A DNA stretch of 64,000 nt from Pseudocercospora fijiensis CIRAD86 (lineage: Eukaryota; Ascomycota; Dothideomycetes; Mycosphaerellales; Mycosphaerellaceae): NCBI RefSeq assembly GCF_000340215.1, contig NW_006921534.1:372001-436000 (forward strand). Direction: 5' to 3'. Positions 43,198-55,256 of the stretch are shown here, one piece after another. How positions within the stretch are numbered: position 1 is the first letter of the stretch; each line of letters begins with the position of its first letter. The translations under genes were made by a program, and so were the position numbers. The notes beneath the pieces are model-generated. The model searched no databases, was not told the DNA's origin, and was given only the letters and a program-made list of their open reading frames with translations.

Positions 43198-43394
43198 TGT
43201 AAGAAGGGTTATGTTAGCAGGTAGATAGGGTAGTAGTGAATTAGTGTAGTATTCGATAAGGATCTAGGAGGAGAGGGAGGAAGGTAGGAGAGTTGGCCTA
43301 ACGCTAAGCGCTAAGCCCTACCTAAGGCATTAAGACCCTAGCTTTACTCGGCCTAATTACATGCTAATTACGTATAGCCTCTTTAGTCCTAACA
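43198..43394 (-). repeat. gypsy 3 3' LTR (RIP-mutated)
   Basis: 197 bp, TGTAAG...CTAACA. Against the unmutated half of its partner it shows only CpA/TpG to TpA changes. Confidence 0.9.
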
Positions 43395-44639
43395 CACGCT
43401 TCCCTTCCAAAGGCCGCGCCCTCGTAGCCGGTCTTGTTCTAATCTCTATCGCTACTAACTTAGTAGGTCTAATAAGCTGCTTAATCCGCGCTAAATTAAA
43501 CACGCAACTACCGATTATATAACTATATTAAACCTTACCTCTAAACAACACAATATACAACTCTAACTGCGCTATCTCTATATATAATAAACTATAAAGT
43601 AATATGTATCTATAAGAATTGGAGGCCTTCGACTAATTATAATACGAGCGCGTCTTCCCTACTATAACAGGTAGACGTACGAGGTATTGCAGCACTGCCT
43701 CCGTTCTAAGTAATGTCGTATCGAGTTCTTTGCGTCTACTCTTAAAAGACCTAGCAATATCCGCTTCCGAGGGTTGTCCGCTTCCGAGGGTTTGTTCTTA
43801 TTGTTACGAGGGCTATTATTTACTTTTTAGAAAAAAAAACACAGCTCGTCTAGTTTTTATAGGTAAAGGCTATTATAAGTGCAGTAGTTAAGGTTCGCCT
43901 CGCTTAAAGGGTTAGAAAGATCGAGGAGTAACCTATTGTCCGTAAGATCGACCCCGGCTAGCTTAGCTCTATAGTTTTTGCCCTTAGTTAGTCTATTAGT
44001 CGCTTAATCTTTTAACTTAGTTAAAGTTTTAACTTAGCCTTAAAGTTTTTGATCAAACCTTTAATAGGCTTAAAGCTTTTAATTAAAGTTTTAATTAAAG
44101 GTGCCTTAGGCTCGTAGTATAGGTAAGATTGTATCTTCTTCTAATTTCCTTCTTCGACTAATAATACACTCCGCAACACCGTTACTAATATAGCCGCGCC
44201 GGCCGTATCGCCCTTTAGTATAAGCGTAACGCTGTCGTTACTATTATTATTACTAATACTATTCGCTTACGCGCGCGCGCCGCCTCTATCGACCGCCTAG
44301 GCCTTAGGCCTCGATAGGACGTAGAAACAAGAGGGGCGCTAAGAGGAGGGTCTTATAGGGTACGCTAGTAAAGAGGTAGATTCCTTAAAAGAGCGGGCGA
44401 TTAGTTAATAGTAATAGTACGCTCGTTAGTACTCGTTGCGCGTCCGTTATCGTAGTATAGTCTTATTGTCCTTTACTAACAATTGCTTGCCTCTAATTAG
44501 TTAGCCTAATAGCACCCCGGGGGTAGCATTGTTCCTAGGCCTTTCTAGTAACATTATAGGCCCTTAGCCTTCTTCTTATTCTTTACGCTAGTCTAATACT
44601 TATCTAACAACTTAGTTATATCTTTAAAAGAGTCTTTAG

Positions 44640-47600
44640 CTTCCTACGAGTCCTATTTAGGCGAATAGCCTTGCTATCTTAGCAGGTATTCCTTCTTGCC
44701 TTGCCTAGTACGATGCTATAGGATACGTTCTATAGACTATAGCTCCTTACTATCTGCTAGTATGTCTTCGTATTCTATAGGGGCTTTATCCCCTTCGCGC
44801 AGGTAGTACGGCTTAAGGAGGGATATATAGAAGGTGTTATAGATAGTATAATAAGGTAGGAGCTACAATTAATAGGCCTATATGCCCTTAGCCTCTCGAA
44901 TGCGGAATAGGCTAATATATCTTAGTGCGAGCTTAGGCCTTGTTTTGCTATTAGGTAATAGGTGTTTGCGGATGCGGAGGTTCTTTATACTAAGCATAAC
45001 TATATCGCCTTGCTTAAAGGTTATTAGTGTATAGCGCTTATCGTAGTAGGTCTTTTAGTACTCTTAAGCCTTTATTAACTTCTCGGCTATCTTAGTATAG
45101 ATTTCTCGCATCTTCTAAACCCTCTTAATAGCCGCTAGTGTTTTAGGTACTTAACGCGCTTCCCTTTCCTTACGCTCGGCCTCGAGCGATAGTAGGTCTT
45201 ATAGTATAGCAGTATTCTAGCCTATTATAGCTATATAGGGCGAGATCTTAGTTAATGAATGTATACTATTGTTGTATACGAATTCTATAGGCTATAGGAG
45301 GTTAACCTAATCCTCGGGGTTCTTATTAATATAGCTGCGTAGGTACTGCTATAGGGTAGCATTCTACCTCTCTGTTTGACCGTTAGTCTATAGATAGAAG
45401 GCTATTAATAGCCGATGCTTTAGTCTTAGCTATAAGCAAATCTCGCTCTAATAGTAAGATATGAATATCGAGCCCCTATCGGAGACTATCCCCTTAGGGG
45501 TTCCCTAATAGGTATAGAAGATGTCACTCTATAGCGCCTCTACTATATTAATAGCAGTCTAGTCTTTCCGCGCCGGGATATATCGAGCGCCTTTAGTAAA
45601 TCGATCTACTATAATAAGGATAGCATTATATACGTCCTTGCTGCCCCTACGCCTAGTAGGTAGAAGGCCTATAATAAAGTCTATTATTAGCTTAGCAAAT
45701 AGCTTCTTTAGAACAGGGAGCGAAGACAACTCGCCGAATAGCAAGTGTTTCGGTGCTTTAACTCGCTAGCATACTATATAGGTCTGTATATATTCCTTTA
45801 TATGCCGCTTACTATTTAGCTAGTAGTATATACGCGATAGTAACTCGTGCGACCTCTCTATGCTATAGTAACTAGCGAGCTTACTATTATAGTACCTCTT
45901 TAAAAGCTCTTATCTAATCGATTGTTTAGCGGGGACATAGTATCTGCCCTTAAACTTCAAGTAACCTTTATCGTCGATCGACTAATTGTTATTACTCTTA
46001 CTAGATCGAGTCGCCCGTCTACTTACAAGCTTATTAATACGCTCGATAGCAAAGGTGTCCCTCTACTAAGTACGTAATAGCTTATCTATAAACGATTGAC
46101 TATCCCTACTTACAAGGTTATTTAATAGTACCCTCGCTATCGAACGAGGTACGCATTATATACATCTAATAGTACTAGTAGCCGGAACTACTGTAACCTC
46201 TTCTATAGTGCTATCGCTATAGATAGCAATATCTTTAATTGAGTTATTATAGCTCGAGCGATCTACGTCCTTCTTAACGTGTACTAGAAGAACAATAACT
46301 CCGCTATAGTATTTGTTGCCGCCGCGGGGTCCGGAAGTCCGCTTATCCTGCGCTTGCTTATTAACAATACGGGCTATAGCAATCTTATACTATAGGGTTG
46401 GAAACAATGAATTAATATACTAAGTCTCGCTGTCGTAATCAGGTCGCCTCGATAGGCTATTAGCAGGGTTACTTACGCCTAGCCGATGTAATATATTAAA
46501 ATCAAACCTAGCGAGGTAGACGGCCTATCTAGCCTATCGACCTATAACCCTAGTAACCTTAGTAATGCTACGGAGGTTGTTATAGTCTGTGTAGACCTAA
46601 ATAGTATGCTATATACTATCGAGATAGTGCCTCTAATGCTTAAAGGCCTCGATAATAGCTAGGAGCTCTTGCTCGTAGGTCTCGTAGCGACGCTCTATAT
46701 CGATTATCTTTCGTAAAAAGAAGGCAATTAGGTGCTAGTAATAGTCCTTATCTGATTGCTATAATATAATAGCCGATACAGCGAACTGTAAAGCGTTAGT
46801 CTTAATACGGATCTGCTTGCTTAGTACAAAATAGTATAGCAAGGGGACTTTAGTAAACCGCTTCTTTAGACCGTTAAAAGCGGCTTGTGTCTTGTTAGTC
46901 CATTTGAACTCTCTAGACGGGTTAGCCTTAGTTTTAGTGAGCTTAGTTAGGGGCATTATATGCTATAAATAGCCCTTAATAAAGCGGCGGTAGAAATTAG
47001 CGAAGCCGAGGAACGATTAAAGCTCCTTAATAGACGTAGGAACAGGCTATTTAGTAATTGTTTTAATCCGATTAGGATTAGCCTTAACACCCTCGGTTAA
47101 TACGAGGAAGCTAAGGAATAATACCTCCTTAGCAGCAAAGGTGCATTTAGAAGGTTTATAATATAGTCTATAGGCTCGTAGGCAGTCGAGGACCTTACGT
47201 ACTACGGCCTAGTGTTCTGCAATATTAGGTGAGTATATATAAACTAGGATGTTATCTAGGTAAACTATACAGAGGTAATCTAATAGGCCTAATAGGGCCC
47301 GATTAATGTAGGACTAGAATATAGTAGGGGCATTAGCTAGCCCAAATAGCATAACTAAGTACTCGAAATAGCTATAGCGAGTGCGAAAGGCTGTCTTCTA
47401 TTCATCGCCCTTACGAATACGAATGCGGTAATAGGCGTCCTTAATATCTAATATAGTATAGTAGTAGGTACTAGAAAGGCGATCGAGGGTCTTATTAATA
47501 AGAGGAAGTAGATAGCGATCTTTAATAGTAATAGTATTAAGCCTACGATAATCGATATAGAGGCGTAGGCTACTATCCTTCTTTAGTACGAACAGGATAG

Positions 47601-50050
47601 GGGCACTAGCAGGGCTGTTACTATACCGTATCCGGCTATTAGCTAGGTTTTCCTCGAGGTACTTACGCAATACAGCAAGCTCTCGCTTACTAAGGTTGTA
47701 GAGGGGCCTAAAAGGGACCTCTTTGCCCTCTATAATGTTAATCTTATAATCCGTCTCTTTAAATATAGGTAATGTCGATGCTAGGTAGTATTTGAACACA
47801 TTAATGTAGGTCTCTCGGATAGGCTCTAGTATACGAGCAAGCTAATTAGGATTATTAGGGGGCACAGGTTCATCGTTATTACTACCGAGCAAATCGGCAG
47901 TCGGATTAGCTAAGGCAGAGGCTAGTATTAGGTTGCTAATAAATAGGACCCTAATATCGTTAGGGCACTCGCTAACATTAATGTATTTAATGTCCTCTTT
48001 TCTAGCGATTCTAAATCGCTACTTCTAAATGCCTAAGTCTATAGCTATAGCGTAGTACTTGAGAACAGGGTTACTAATAACAATAGTAGCTCCCCTATAT
48101 AGGTTGTCTATATCTACTACGTAGGTAGTAAAGTCTAGTAGGCGTTTATTTCCGAGGTCGTCCTTTAGAGCTATAGGAATATAGTAGGCCCTATAGGTTA
48201 AGTGCCGAGCGTTATTAAACTAAGCAAGGGTTAGTAGGTTAGTCTTCGGCAGTTGTCGAAGGTCTAATTGCTTAGCTAGGCGATAGCTAATAAGGGCACT
48301 AACTGAATTTCCTAGATCTAGTATAACCTTAGTTTAATAGGTAGTACCCTTCGTGTCCTATACAAGGTAGGAGCGTGTTATAGCTAGCACAATATCGATA
48401 GTCTTACGCCGTACGAGGCTAACAGTTGGTGCGGCGCTTATTCTTTTTTCGAAGGTTAGCCTACGGGAGTAGCGTTAGCCGCTAAGAGGTACTTTCGGTG
48501 TTTAGCGGAAGTACGGTTAATTCGGGCCTAGTCCTTAGGTTTGTCGCATTAGCCTAGTAAATAGCTAGTACTATTACAATTGAAGCACTTCAATCCGGTT
48601 AGAACACTACCGTAGCTATTATTATTAGTTAAGCGGTTAGCGTTATAGGGATACGAGCCTCTTCTACGGCCCCTATTACGGCCTCCTCTATATAGCCGCC
48701 GGCTACGGCCTCTTCTATAGTCGCTACTGTTCCTATTGTTAGTATTGTTGTCTTAGTAGGAATCTTAGTTTCCTCCGCCGCGGCTACTACGGCTGCTACG
48801 GTTAGTACTAGCTAGTCGGATCCTTAATTCTAGTCGTTATTAGAGCTAAATAGCCCGTTCGGCTGTTTCTACTTCGACTATAAATTGAATGCGTGTTAGA
48901 TTGGCTTGTTCGAACACACGGCGACGGTCTAATTCGAGGATAAGTTCCTATCTAAGTTTTAGGCGTATCTCGGAGATCTATATAGAATTAGTCTTAGGCG
49001 GAAGGTCGTCTTTAAGGGTTTTTAAATAGGCCTCGAATAAGCGAGCCGATTAATTAGTCTTCTATTTAGCTCGAAGATATAGGTCCTAAGTATATTGTTG
49101 CCTTAGTATAGGGTTTCTAAGGGTATCTAGCATAATAGTCTTATAGGTCTGCTACTAAATAGTAGTCTAGTCGTTAAGGGAGTCGAAATAGTTATCCTAT
49201 ATACGCTTTAGGTCGCTATTAATATACTACATAGCGTGTACGACTAAGGAATAGTCGTCTAGTAGCGCTTTTAGTACGTTGCGCTAGTTAAGTTTATAGT
49301 TACGAATATAGTCGTTATACTACTTCCGACTAGAGCTATTAAATACGGTATAGTCCTTAAGTTTAGTATCCTTCTTTTAGATAGGTAGTAAAGAATGTCC
49401 TGCTGTTAGCTTAGCAGTAGTTGTTAGAGATTCCTAGAGGCGGCGAATCTCGAGAAGATTATCCTTTAGCTGTTGTTCTTAACGTAAGGTAGTAAGCCTA
49501 TTTTAGGTAGCTTCTTAAAGTCTCGCTACTAGTTAGGGACTAAAGGCTAGCTAGCTATATCGACGGTTAACAATATTGTTAAGAATGTCGTCGACAGGCA
49601 ATTCTAGGTCGTTACCTAGAATTGTAGGTTCTTCTTTAGTAGGTCCTATAGTAGGCTCTTCGGTAGGAGGCACTTTAGTAGGTGCTTTAGTAGGCACTTT
49701 AGTAGTAGGTACTGTGCTACTAGCGTTGTTATTGCTAGCGCTGCTAGCGGTAGCACGGTTATTGTTGCTTCGTAATAAGCCGGCTATTGCAATAGAGGGT
49801 AATACTAATAATGTATTATTAGCCCCTAAGATACGGATATAGCGGAATTAGTAAATATTAGTCTAGTACGATTAACTTAGTGTAATAGGCCGTGTAGAAG
49901 GCCTTGCTTAATAATTAGTACGGTTGTTTCGATAGAATGGTACGTATAGGTCCCGTTCTTCGGGCGTAATATAGTTAGATTAGTCTTATTCGTAGCTATA
50001 CCGCTAAAAGCTTAAAATAAGGACTATCTAGCTGCTACCCTCAAAGGGTG
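44640..50050 (-). pseudogene. gypsy 3 gag-pol remnant
   Basis: Minus strand: gag 48600-50050, zinc knuckle about 48540-48600, protease about 48300-48340, RT 47050-47799 with an unbroken 133-codon stretch (47398-47799), RT active site near 47248-47275, RNase H 46640-46960 (keeps NALQFAVSAIIL), integrase 45220-45960 (keeps IDFIIGLLPTRRRGSKD and IVDRFTKGARYI), chromodomain about 44640-44720. Fewer stops than in copy 1 or 2, but still dead. Confidence 0.85.
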
Positions 50051-50051
50051 G

Positions 50052-50061
50052 ATCGAATACT
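50052..50061 (-). promoter_or_regulatory. gypsy 3 candidate self-priming site
   Basis: Same 10 bp as in the other copies; its complement lies inside the LTR at 50113-50122. Confidence 0.5.
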
Positions 50062-50259
50062 ATATAAGAAGGGTTATATTAGTAGGTAGATAGGGTAGTA
50101 GTGAATTAGTGTAGTATTCGATAAGGATCTAGGAGGAGAGGGAGGAAGGCAGGAGAGTTGGCCCAACGCCAAGCGCCAAGCCCTGCCTGAGGCATCAAGA
50201 CCCTGGCTTCACTCGGCCTGATCACATGCCAATCACGTGTAGCCTCTTTGGTCCTGACA
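50061..50259 (-). repeat. gypsy 3 5' LTR, half RIP-mutated and half pristine
   Basis: The left part (50061 to about 50150) is mutated as elsewhere. From about 50155 it is intact, with CCAACGCCAAGCGCC where all other copies have CTAACGCTAAGCGCT or near-equivalents. It ends CCTGACA at 50259. Confidence 0.9.
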
Positions 50260-51480
50260 GTATCGATGCCTAAGGATAGAACTAGAGAATCACGTGGAAG
50301 AATCTACAACACTCGGAGCGCCCAGAGGAGGTAGGTATACGGAGAAGAAAGAGCATAGCTTCAGCCCATCACGGGAGCCGTGGGTACTGGAGGAATTCGT
50401 ACGCATGGCAATATCTTCTCTGGATCGCCCACTATTCATCGTCGTCGATGGCCTAGACGAGCGCGACAGATTGACTCGCCAAAAGCTGCTTCATGTCTTT
50501 ACAGATATAGTGCAAGATAACCCACAACTCTGGACACTGTTCTCCAGCCGTCCTATTTATGAAGACATTGACAACTTTGACGGTATATTTCGAATCGAGT
50601 TGGTTCCCGATACCAGACGGGATCGCTTCATCGCAGAGCACTTGGTCAAGAAGCAATTGCCTCATTTGCATCAGGAAGTAAAAGAGGTCATCATTGAAAA
50701 GTTGTCTCAAAATGCTCAAGGCAGTGCAATCTGGATGAGAATGACCGTTGAGCTTATCGAAAGGGATGGCCTCACGATGTTAGATCCGATGCAGCAATTC
50801 TTGCAGGACATGAGGCTCCCCCCAAAACTTTCCGAAGTGTACGAAGATTTACTATTGCGGTGTGCCACGGGCCAATCTGTGCGGCTCGAAATGGCCATCG
50901 TAGCTTTGAAAATGCTTTCGGCAGCCTGCAGAGCTTTGAGCCTCTCGGAGCTTGCGTAGGCAGTCACCCTGAGTACAGCATCCCCAGAAACCACAAGCAT
51001 CACCGCGCTGTCGAAAAAAGTGGACATTCAAAAAGTGCTGGGCCTCACACAACCTTTCATCATACCAACAAACGTCAAGGACTGTGAAAAGCAACAAATC
51101 CGCTTGGCTCATCAGTCGGTCAGAGATTTCTTGGCCACAAGAGCGGATCGCCTTGTGACTCGGTTATCAACCGACAAATTTGCACTCGAAGACACACATA
51201 CCACCAGCGCAGCTTCCCAAGAACCCGAAGTCTTGGCCCTAGATCTCTGCATTCGGCATCTGCTCTTCGAAGAAATCGGCACGCAAAGCCTGCTATCAGA
51301 CGAGCAAAAACTTCCTCGACGAACTTCCCGCAGAAACCGATCTCTTTGAAACAGAAATTTCCGGAGCGCAAGGAATACACCACCGACTGCTCTTGGGAAA
51401 AGTGGGAAGCCGATCTGGTCCGCATTTCCCCTCAAGAACGCAATTCTTCGTCTACGCATTATGCACATTGGGTAGAATAG
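50260..51480 (+). pseudogene. NACHT/STAND gene, piece 4 (Walker B onward), not RIP-saturated but broken
   Basis: An open frame from 50261 carries PLFIVVDGLDE (Walker B), then SSRPIYEDI, an ATPase lid region and SLSELA, then a TAG at 50957-50959. The same frame continues past it (AVTLST, VLGLTQPFII, IRLAHQSVRDFLATR) to 51346. IRLAHQSVRDFL is the usual end of the NACHT module in fungal NLR-like proteins. CAG to TAG is the likely origin of the stop. A second break near 51308 shifts the frame; FLDELPAETDLFETEIS and FFVYALCTLG continue beyond it to about 51480. Such proteins act in non-self recognition and programmed cell death; this copy is dead. Confidence 0.85.
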
Positions 51481-52434
51481 ACCATCTTGGAGCCGCCAAG
51501 CCAAAAAAAAAATCTTCCAGACTTATTATGATAAGCCTGGGAATTCTGTCCTCGACACGACTTGAAAACTGGATCGAACAAAAAAAAACCCCCCCGTCGT
51601 CCGGGCTGTGCACTGCAAGCAAGATTCCCTTGCTTTTACGATCCTCTCGGTGTTTTCGCACTGTACGGCTCCGATGCCATGCTCCCGCTTTCATCTTTCA
51701 ATCCTTCGATTACACCAGCACCAGAGCTGCGGAGGAAGAAGTGATCCGATGCTCGCATCATCCAAGCCGTTTGCGTGTCCTGGTCCGCGGGCTGGTAGTC
51801 ATTCCTTTGTTTCTACCGATTCGAGTGGATGGAGTGTGAGGGCGATGAGCGCTGCATGAGCGAATCTGTCGTGTCGGCTTGTACGAGTGCTGATGACTTT
51901 CTGATGGGTAGTTCATCCTCGTAGGTTACCAGCAAGATCTGAATCGCGCCGAAAAAGATTGCACGGAGCTCTCACCTACTGGCTGGCTTTATCGCCACTA
52001 ACTCTGACATCTGTCCTCCGTGGATGCCTGAGGTTTTACTTACTTACTGGTAGTAGTGTCTACTAATTGTTTGATATCGATGACTACTAGAGAATTTTTT
52101 TTTCTCTAATAAAGTCTATATATTAGTAGGTAGCTCAAAGATGATTTTCGTTCCGCTTACAATAGAAGAAGAGAATTGAAAAACCAAAAAAAGACACGAT
52201 CTTGATCGAGTCTGCGTTTTATCTGGTTGGTTGGACAGATGTTTTCTTCATTCACTCACTCACCGAGCCGGCCGGCCCGAGCGTCCAACCTACCGGGGAC
52301 ACACACACCTTTCAATCTTATATTGTCCTCATCGTGGCAGAAGATTTTTTTCAACCCACTTCCAAAACAAAAAATCTCAACAGACACCTCCAACCTCCGT
52401 CGCGCGTACCTCATGCACTGATCCATCCGTCGAC
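51481..52434. other. intergenic
   Basis: Poly-A and poly-C runs at about 51505-51600, then an AT-rich patch around 52060-52200. The last 200 bp are probably the leader of the next gene. No gene recognised. Confidence 0.5.
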
Positions 52435-53310
52435 ATGAATTCTCATTCTCCAGCACTACCACCCCCTTCCGCGCGACGACGAGGTCGAGACAAAACCCCC
52501 CTCTCCCCCTCAACCCTCCAAGAAAGCGCCCGAGCCGGCACCCCGAATCCCTTTTCCGACCGTTTCGCCGCCCAGCCACCTCAAGAGCAAGAACGAAAAA
52601 TCAGTGGTATATCACCAACAAGAATCACCGGTCGTCAACTCGGAGGCGTAGAATTCTTAGTCCCAGATTGGAGTAAAATGCAACCACGCGAAGGGGTGGG
52701 GAATTGTGGAGATGAAGATTCGGATAATGTTTTCGATGATCGTAGCTCGCGGAGCGGAAAGTTTGAAGCTAGTGCGGGTGAGGTGAGGTATAAGAAGCTC
52801 CCGCCTGATCCGGCGATGTTTGCGCGACATTGCAGGATGAGGGAGATTGGTCATGGATCGGTGCCACCGACAACGACAACGACGAAAAGATTGGGGAGAA
52901 GACCGCCGAAACGGTATGTGCGGTTGGTGAAAGATTACGTGGAAGTGGGAGCTTTGCCGGATCGATGGGTGAATTTTCCGCGGGGGAGGGACGGGGAGGA
53001 AGTTATGGAGCCTTGTGAGGGTGGTGCGGAGATTCCGAGTCTGGAGGGGGTGTTGGAGCTGGAGCTTTCGAGTCGGGGGCGTGGGCGTGGGGTTGGGTTT
53101 CTTCCGCCTGCTGTTGAGGATGATGAGAGACAGGGGACGAAATTGGGAAGGAGAGGGAGATTTGATCAGTCGCCGGATTCTGTTTCTTCGTCTTTCCTTG
53201 AGGAGCTCGAGGATAGTCTTGTCGCTGGAGAGAATTTGGGGAGGATTGATTCTCAGGGTCAGGAGGCTCGGACAAGCTTAGATCGTGGAGAGGCGAGGCC
53301 AGAGCTGTAA
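52435..53310 (+). CDS. basic, largely disordered hypothetical protein
   Basis: 291 residues from ATG 52435 (MNSHSPALPPPSARRRGRDK). The open frame extends upstream to 52231, but that part is low-complexity leader-like sequence, so I prefer the later start. Layout: Pro/Ser/Arg-rich N-terminus with NPFSDRF; a central motif ISPTRITGRQLGGVEFLVPDW; a conserved-looking block YKKLPPDPAMFARHCRMRE; a basic stretch GRRPPKRYVRLVKDYVEVG; and an acidic tail. No catalytic or membrane motif. The codon third positions become G-rich toward the end. Single exon. Family not recognised; the ordered blocks suggest a conserved fungal protein. Confidence 0.7.
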   Translation: MNSHSPALPPPSARRRGRDKTPLSPSTLQESARAGTPNPFSDRFAAQPPQEQERKISGISPTRITGRQLGGVEFLVPDWSKMQPREGVGNCGDEDSDNVFDDRSSRSGKFEASAGEVRYKKLPPDPAMFARHCRMREIGHGSVPPTTTTTKRLGRRPPKRYVRLVKDYVEVGALPDRWVNFPRGRDGEEVMEPCEGGAEIPSLEGVLELELSSRGRGRGVGFLPPAVEDDERQGTKLGRRGRFDQSPDSVSSSFLEELEDSLVAGENLGRIDSQGQEARTSLDRGEARPEL

Positions 53311-55256
53311 TAGGGAGAGTGCGAGCAGCAGTGTGAGGGGGCCTCGCACGGATGGCTAGATGATGGCACAACTTGCTTCTTATAGCCGTTTCGCGTCTCT
53401 CACACCTGGATCACATTCGCAGTCAGCAATTGCTCGTGGCTTTATGGAAGCAAGATGAGCAGGTTAACAGCATGGGCTCCACATCAGCCGAGTTTGCGAC
53501 ATGGACCCCAACTTTTTTTCGCCTCTCTTCTACCCGGATCTGATCTACTATCATCAGCAGCAGCTCGAGACTTCATGGGAGCAAGAAGAGGTGATCCAGG
53601 GGCGTTGGTTCACTATCGCGGGCGTGGTGTTACCTCGGCTGAGCCTTGCTGTGCAATGCCCCCGACAGCGGCTTTTGGTGACAATGGAGGGAGGTGGTAT
53701 GTCGAGACAGCCGAGTTGATTTCGCACTGGCACATGGATCGCCTCAGCTTCGATGGCTCGCCATGTGGCGTAAACTGCCAACACATCGCTTCGTCACGTG
53801 GAGAAAGATGTCGTTGATGTTTGACTCGCCTTGCATGGAAGGCGGCCGATTGTTCTTCTTGATCTGCAACAATGCGACTTCCAGATAGCACTCGGTGTCG
53901 ACATGCCGCTGCAAGCAGATCTCAGTTGCTCGATCACATGCAGGAAGAGACAATCTCTTCGGGGAGCGATGCAAACTTCCACTGCTTGAAGTGCTTCGAA
54001 AGTACCTGGTACATGCATCCAGACGCAGCGGAGCTCCTCTTCTGCCAGGATGAGGGTCTGGACTTGGGGTCAGCTGTGCAGTGCAGATGATGTTGACGCT
54101 GCTGATCGTCATACACCGATCAGACAGGTTGTTTTCCTGCCTTGACGGCCTGAGGCAGTGCGTATGGACGGCCGTATTGTGCTGCACTTACTACTTAGCC
54201 GCGGGCGTTGCTTGATCCCAACGCGGGCTCGCCGTGTCGCACAGCATGGCGTTTCTGACGTAATCCGTCCGCACGCTGAAGCAAGGCACACGAGAGTTCC
54301 ACGCCGGTAACAATGGGCGAATGTTGTATGGTCGGGCGCGAGCGGGAGGCAGATGGCGATGCCGTTCGGCGGACTCGCCTCGCCTCGCCTCGCACAATAC
54401 ACAATAATACGACAGTGGCAGAGATTGCGTTTCAGGTGTGCACGTCTCCGGCACGTAGGGTGGATCAATAATAATGCATACTACGCAGCTGCAGCTCGTG
54501 GGCGTTGGCTGCAGGCCGGAAGGTGGAATGCACCAAATGCAGCACTGTACATGTGTGAGAACGAGGCAAAGGCGCATCGGCATCGCAGAGGCAGAGCTGT
54601 GGCACGTGTGTTGGATTGGTGGTTAACTTCCGGGGCATTGAATACTCACCACAGGGACCCTGCAGACTGCATCAAGAATCACTGCACAGTGCACACCGAC
54701 TTGACTTGGACAAGGCACGTGATATGATCTTCCCCGCCTTCGCTTCGGCTGTTCGAATGTGCCAAGAGAAGGGTCGCGGGCTGAGTGAATGCCGACCACA
54801 TGTGGCAGCAATGTGAGAGCGTGCCATACCGGTAGAATATGGCTGCACGCAAGCTGGACGCGCTGCGGCACATCCACAGCTGTATATAAAGACGGGCTCC
54901 CAACCGCCGCCGACCAGAACAGGACAGGATGGTGACGAGCAGCGTGTCGCTTTCTGGACGCCTGCTGACGGCTGGCTCGAAGGCAGTTATCCCAGCCTGC
55001 ATGGCTAGTTCGTGCAGAGCGCTGCGATGATTGGCGCCGTGCCCTAGTCGGATGCAGTACAACTGCATGCACTCTCACCGCAACTCTTAACCCGCGCTCA
55101 CTCCAGCGTACTGCCTGCCAGTCCAGCGCTCTCCGCTGCTGGCCTGGCTCTCTGCTGCGCCGGGCACACACTTGGTGTCGCCTTTCAGCGCTCGACCTGA
55201 CAAACTCGACCAGCGGTGTGAACAACATTCGACTTTCACGCCGCAGTCTGCCCAGC
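53311..55256. other. long intergenic region upstream of a Zn2Cys6 regulator
   Basis: Nearly 2 kb without a convincing gene; frames up to about 210 codons on either strand look random. A CGCCT microrepeat lies at about 54365-54395 and a TATATAAA box at about 54881-54888. Long upstream regions are common for fungal regulatory genes, so control elements are likely here. Confidence 0.5.

Larger units (their letters stand above)
43198..50259 (-). mobile_element. Ty3/gypsy chromovirus copy 3, mostly RIP-inactivated
   Basis: 7062 bp on the minus strand; LTRs at 43198-43394 and 50061-50259. Flanks are ATTGT (left) and GTATC (right), so no target duplication. Both flanks belong to a NACHT gene but the frame does not rejoin and some 40 or more residues between the Walker A and B motifs seem absent. 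From about 50155 rightward the right LTR shows no RIP at all. These three facts suggest that the right junction arose by LTR recombination rather than simple insertion. Confidence 0.88.

Noticed and set aside
52231..52434. 68-residue upstream extension of the 52435 gene
   Set aside because: Composition resembles a 5' leader, and the ATG at 52435 begins the plausible protein.
55218..55256. Upstream GTG-initiated extension of the Zn2Cys6 gene
   Set aside because: Nuclear genes start at ATG; 55257 is the first in-frame ATG.
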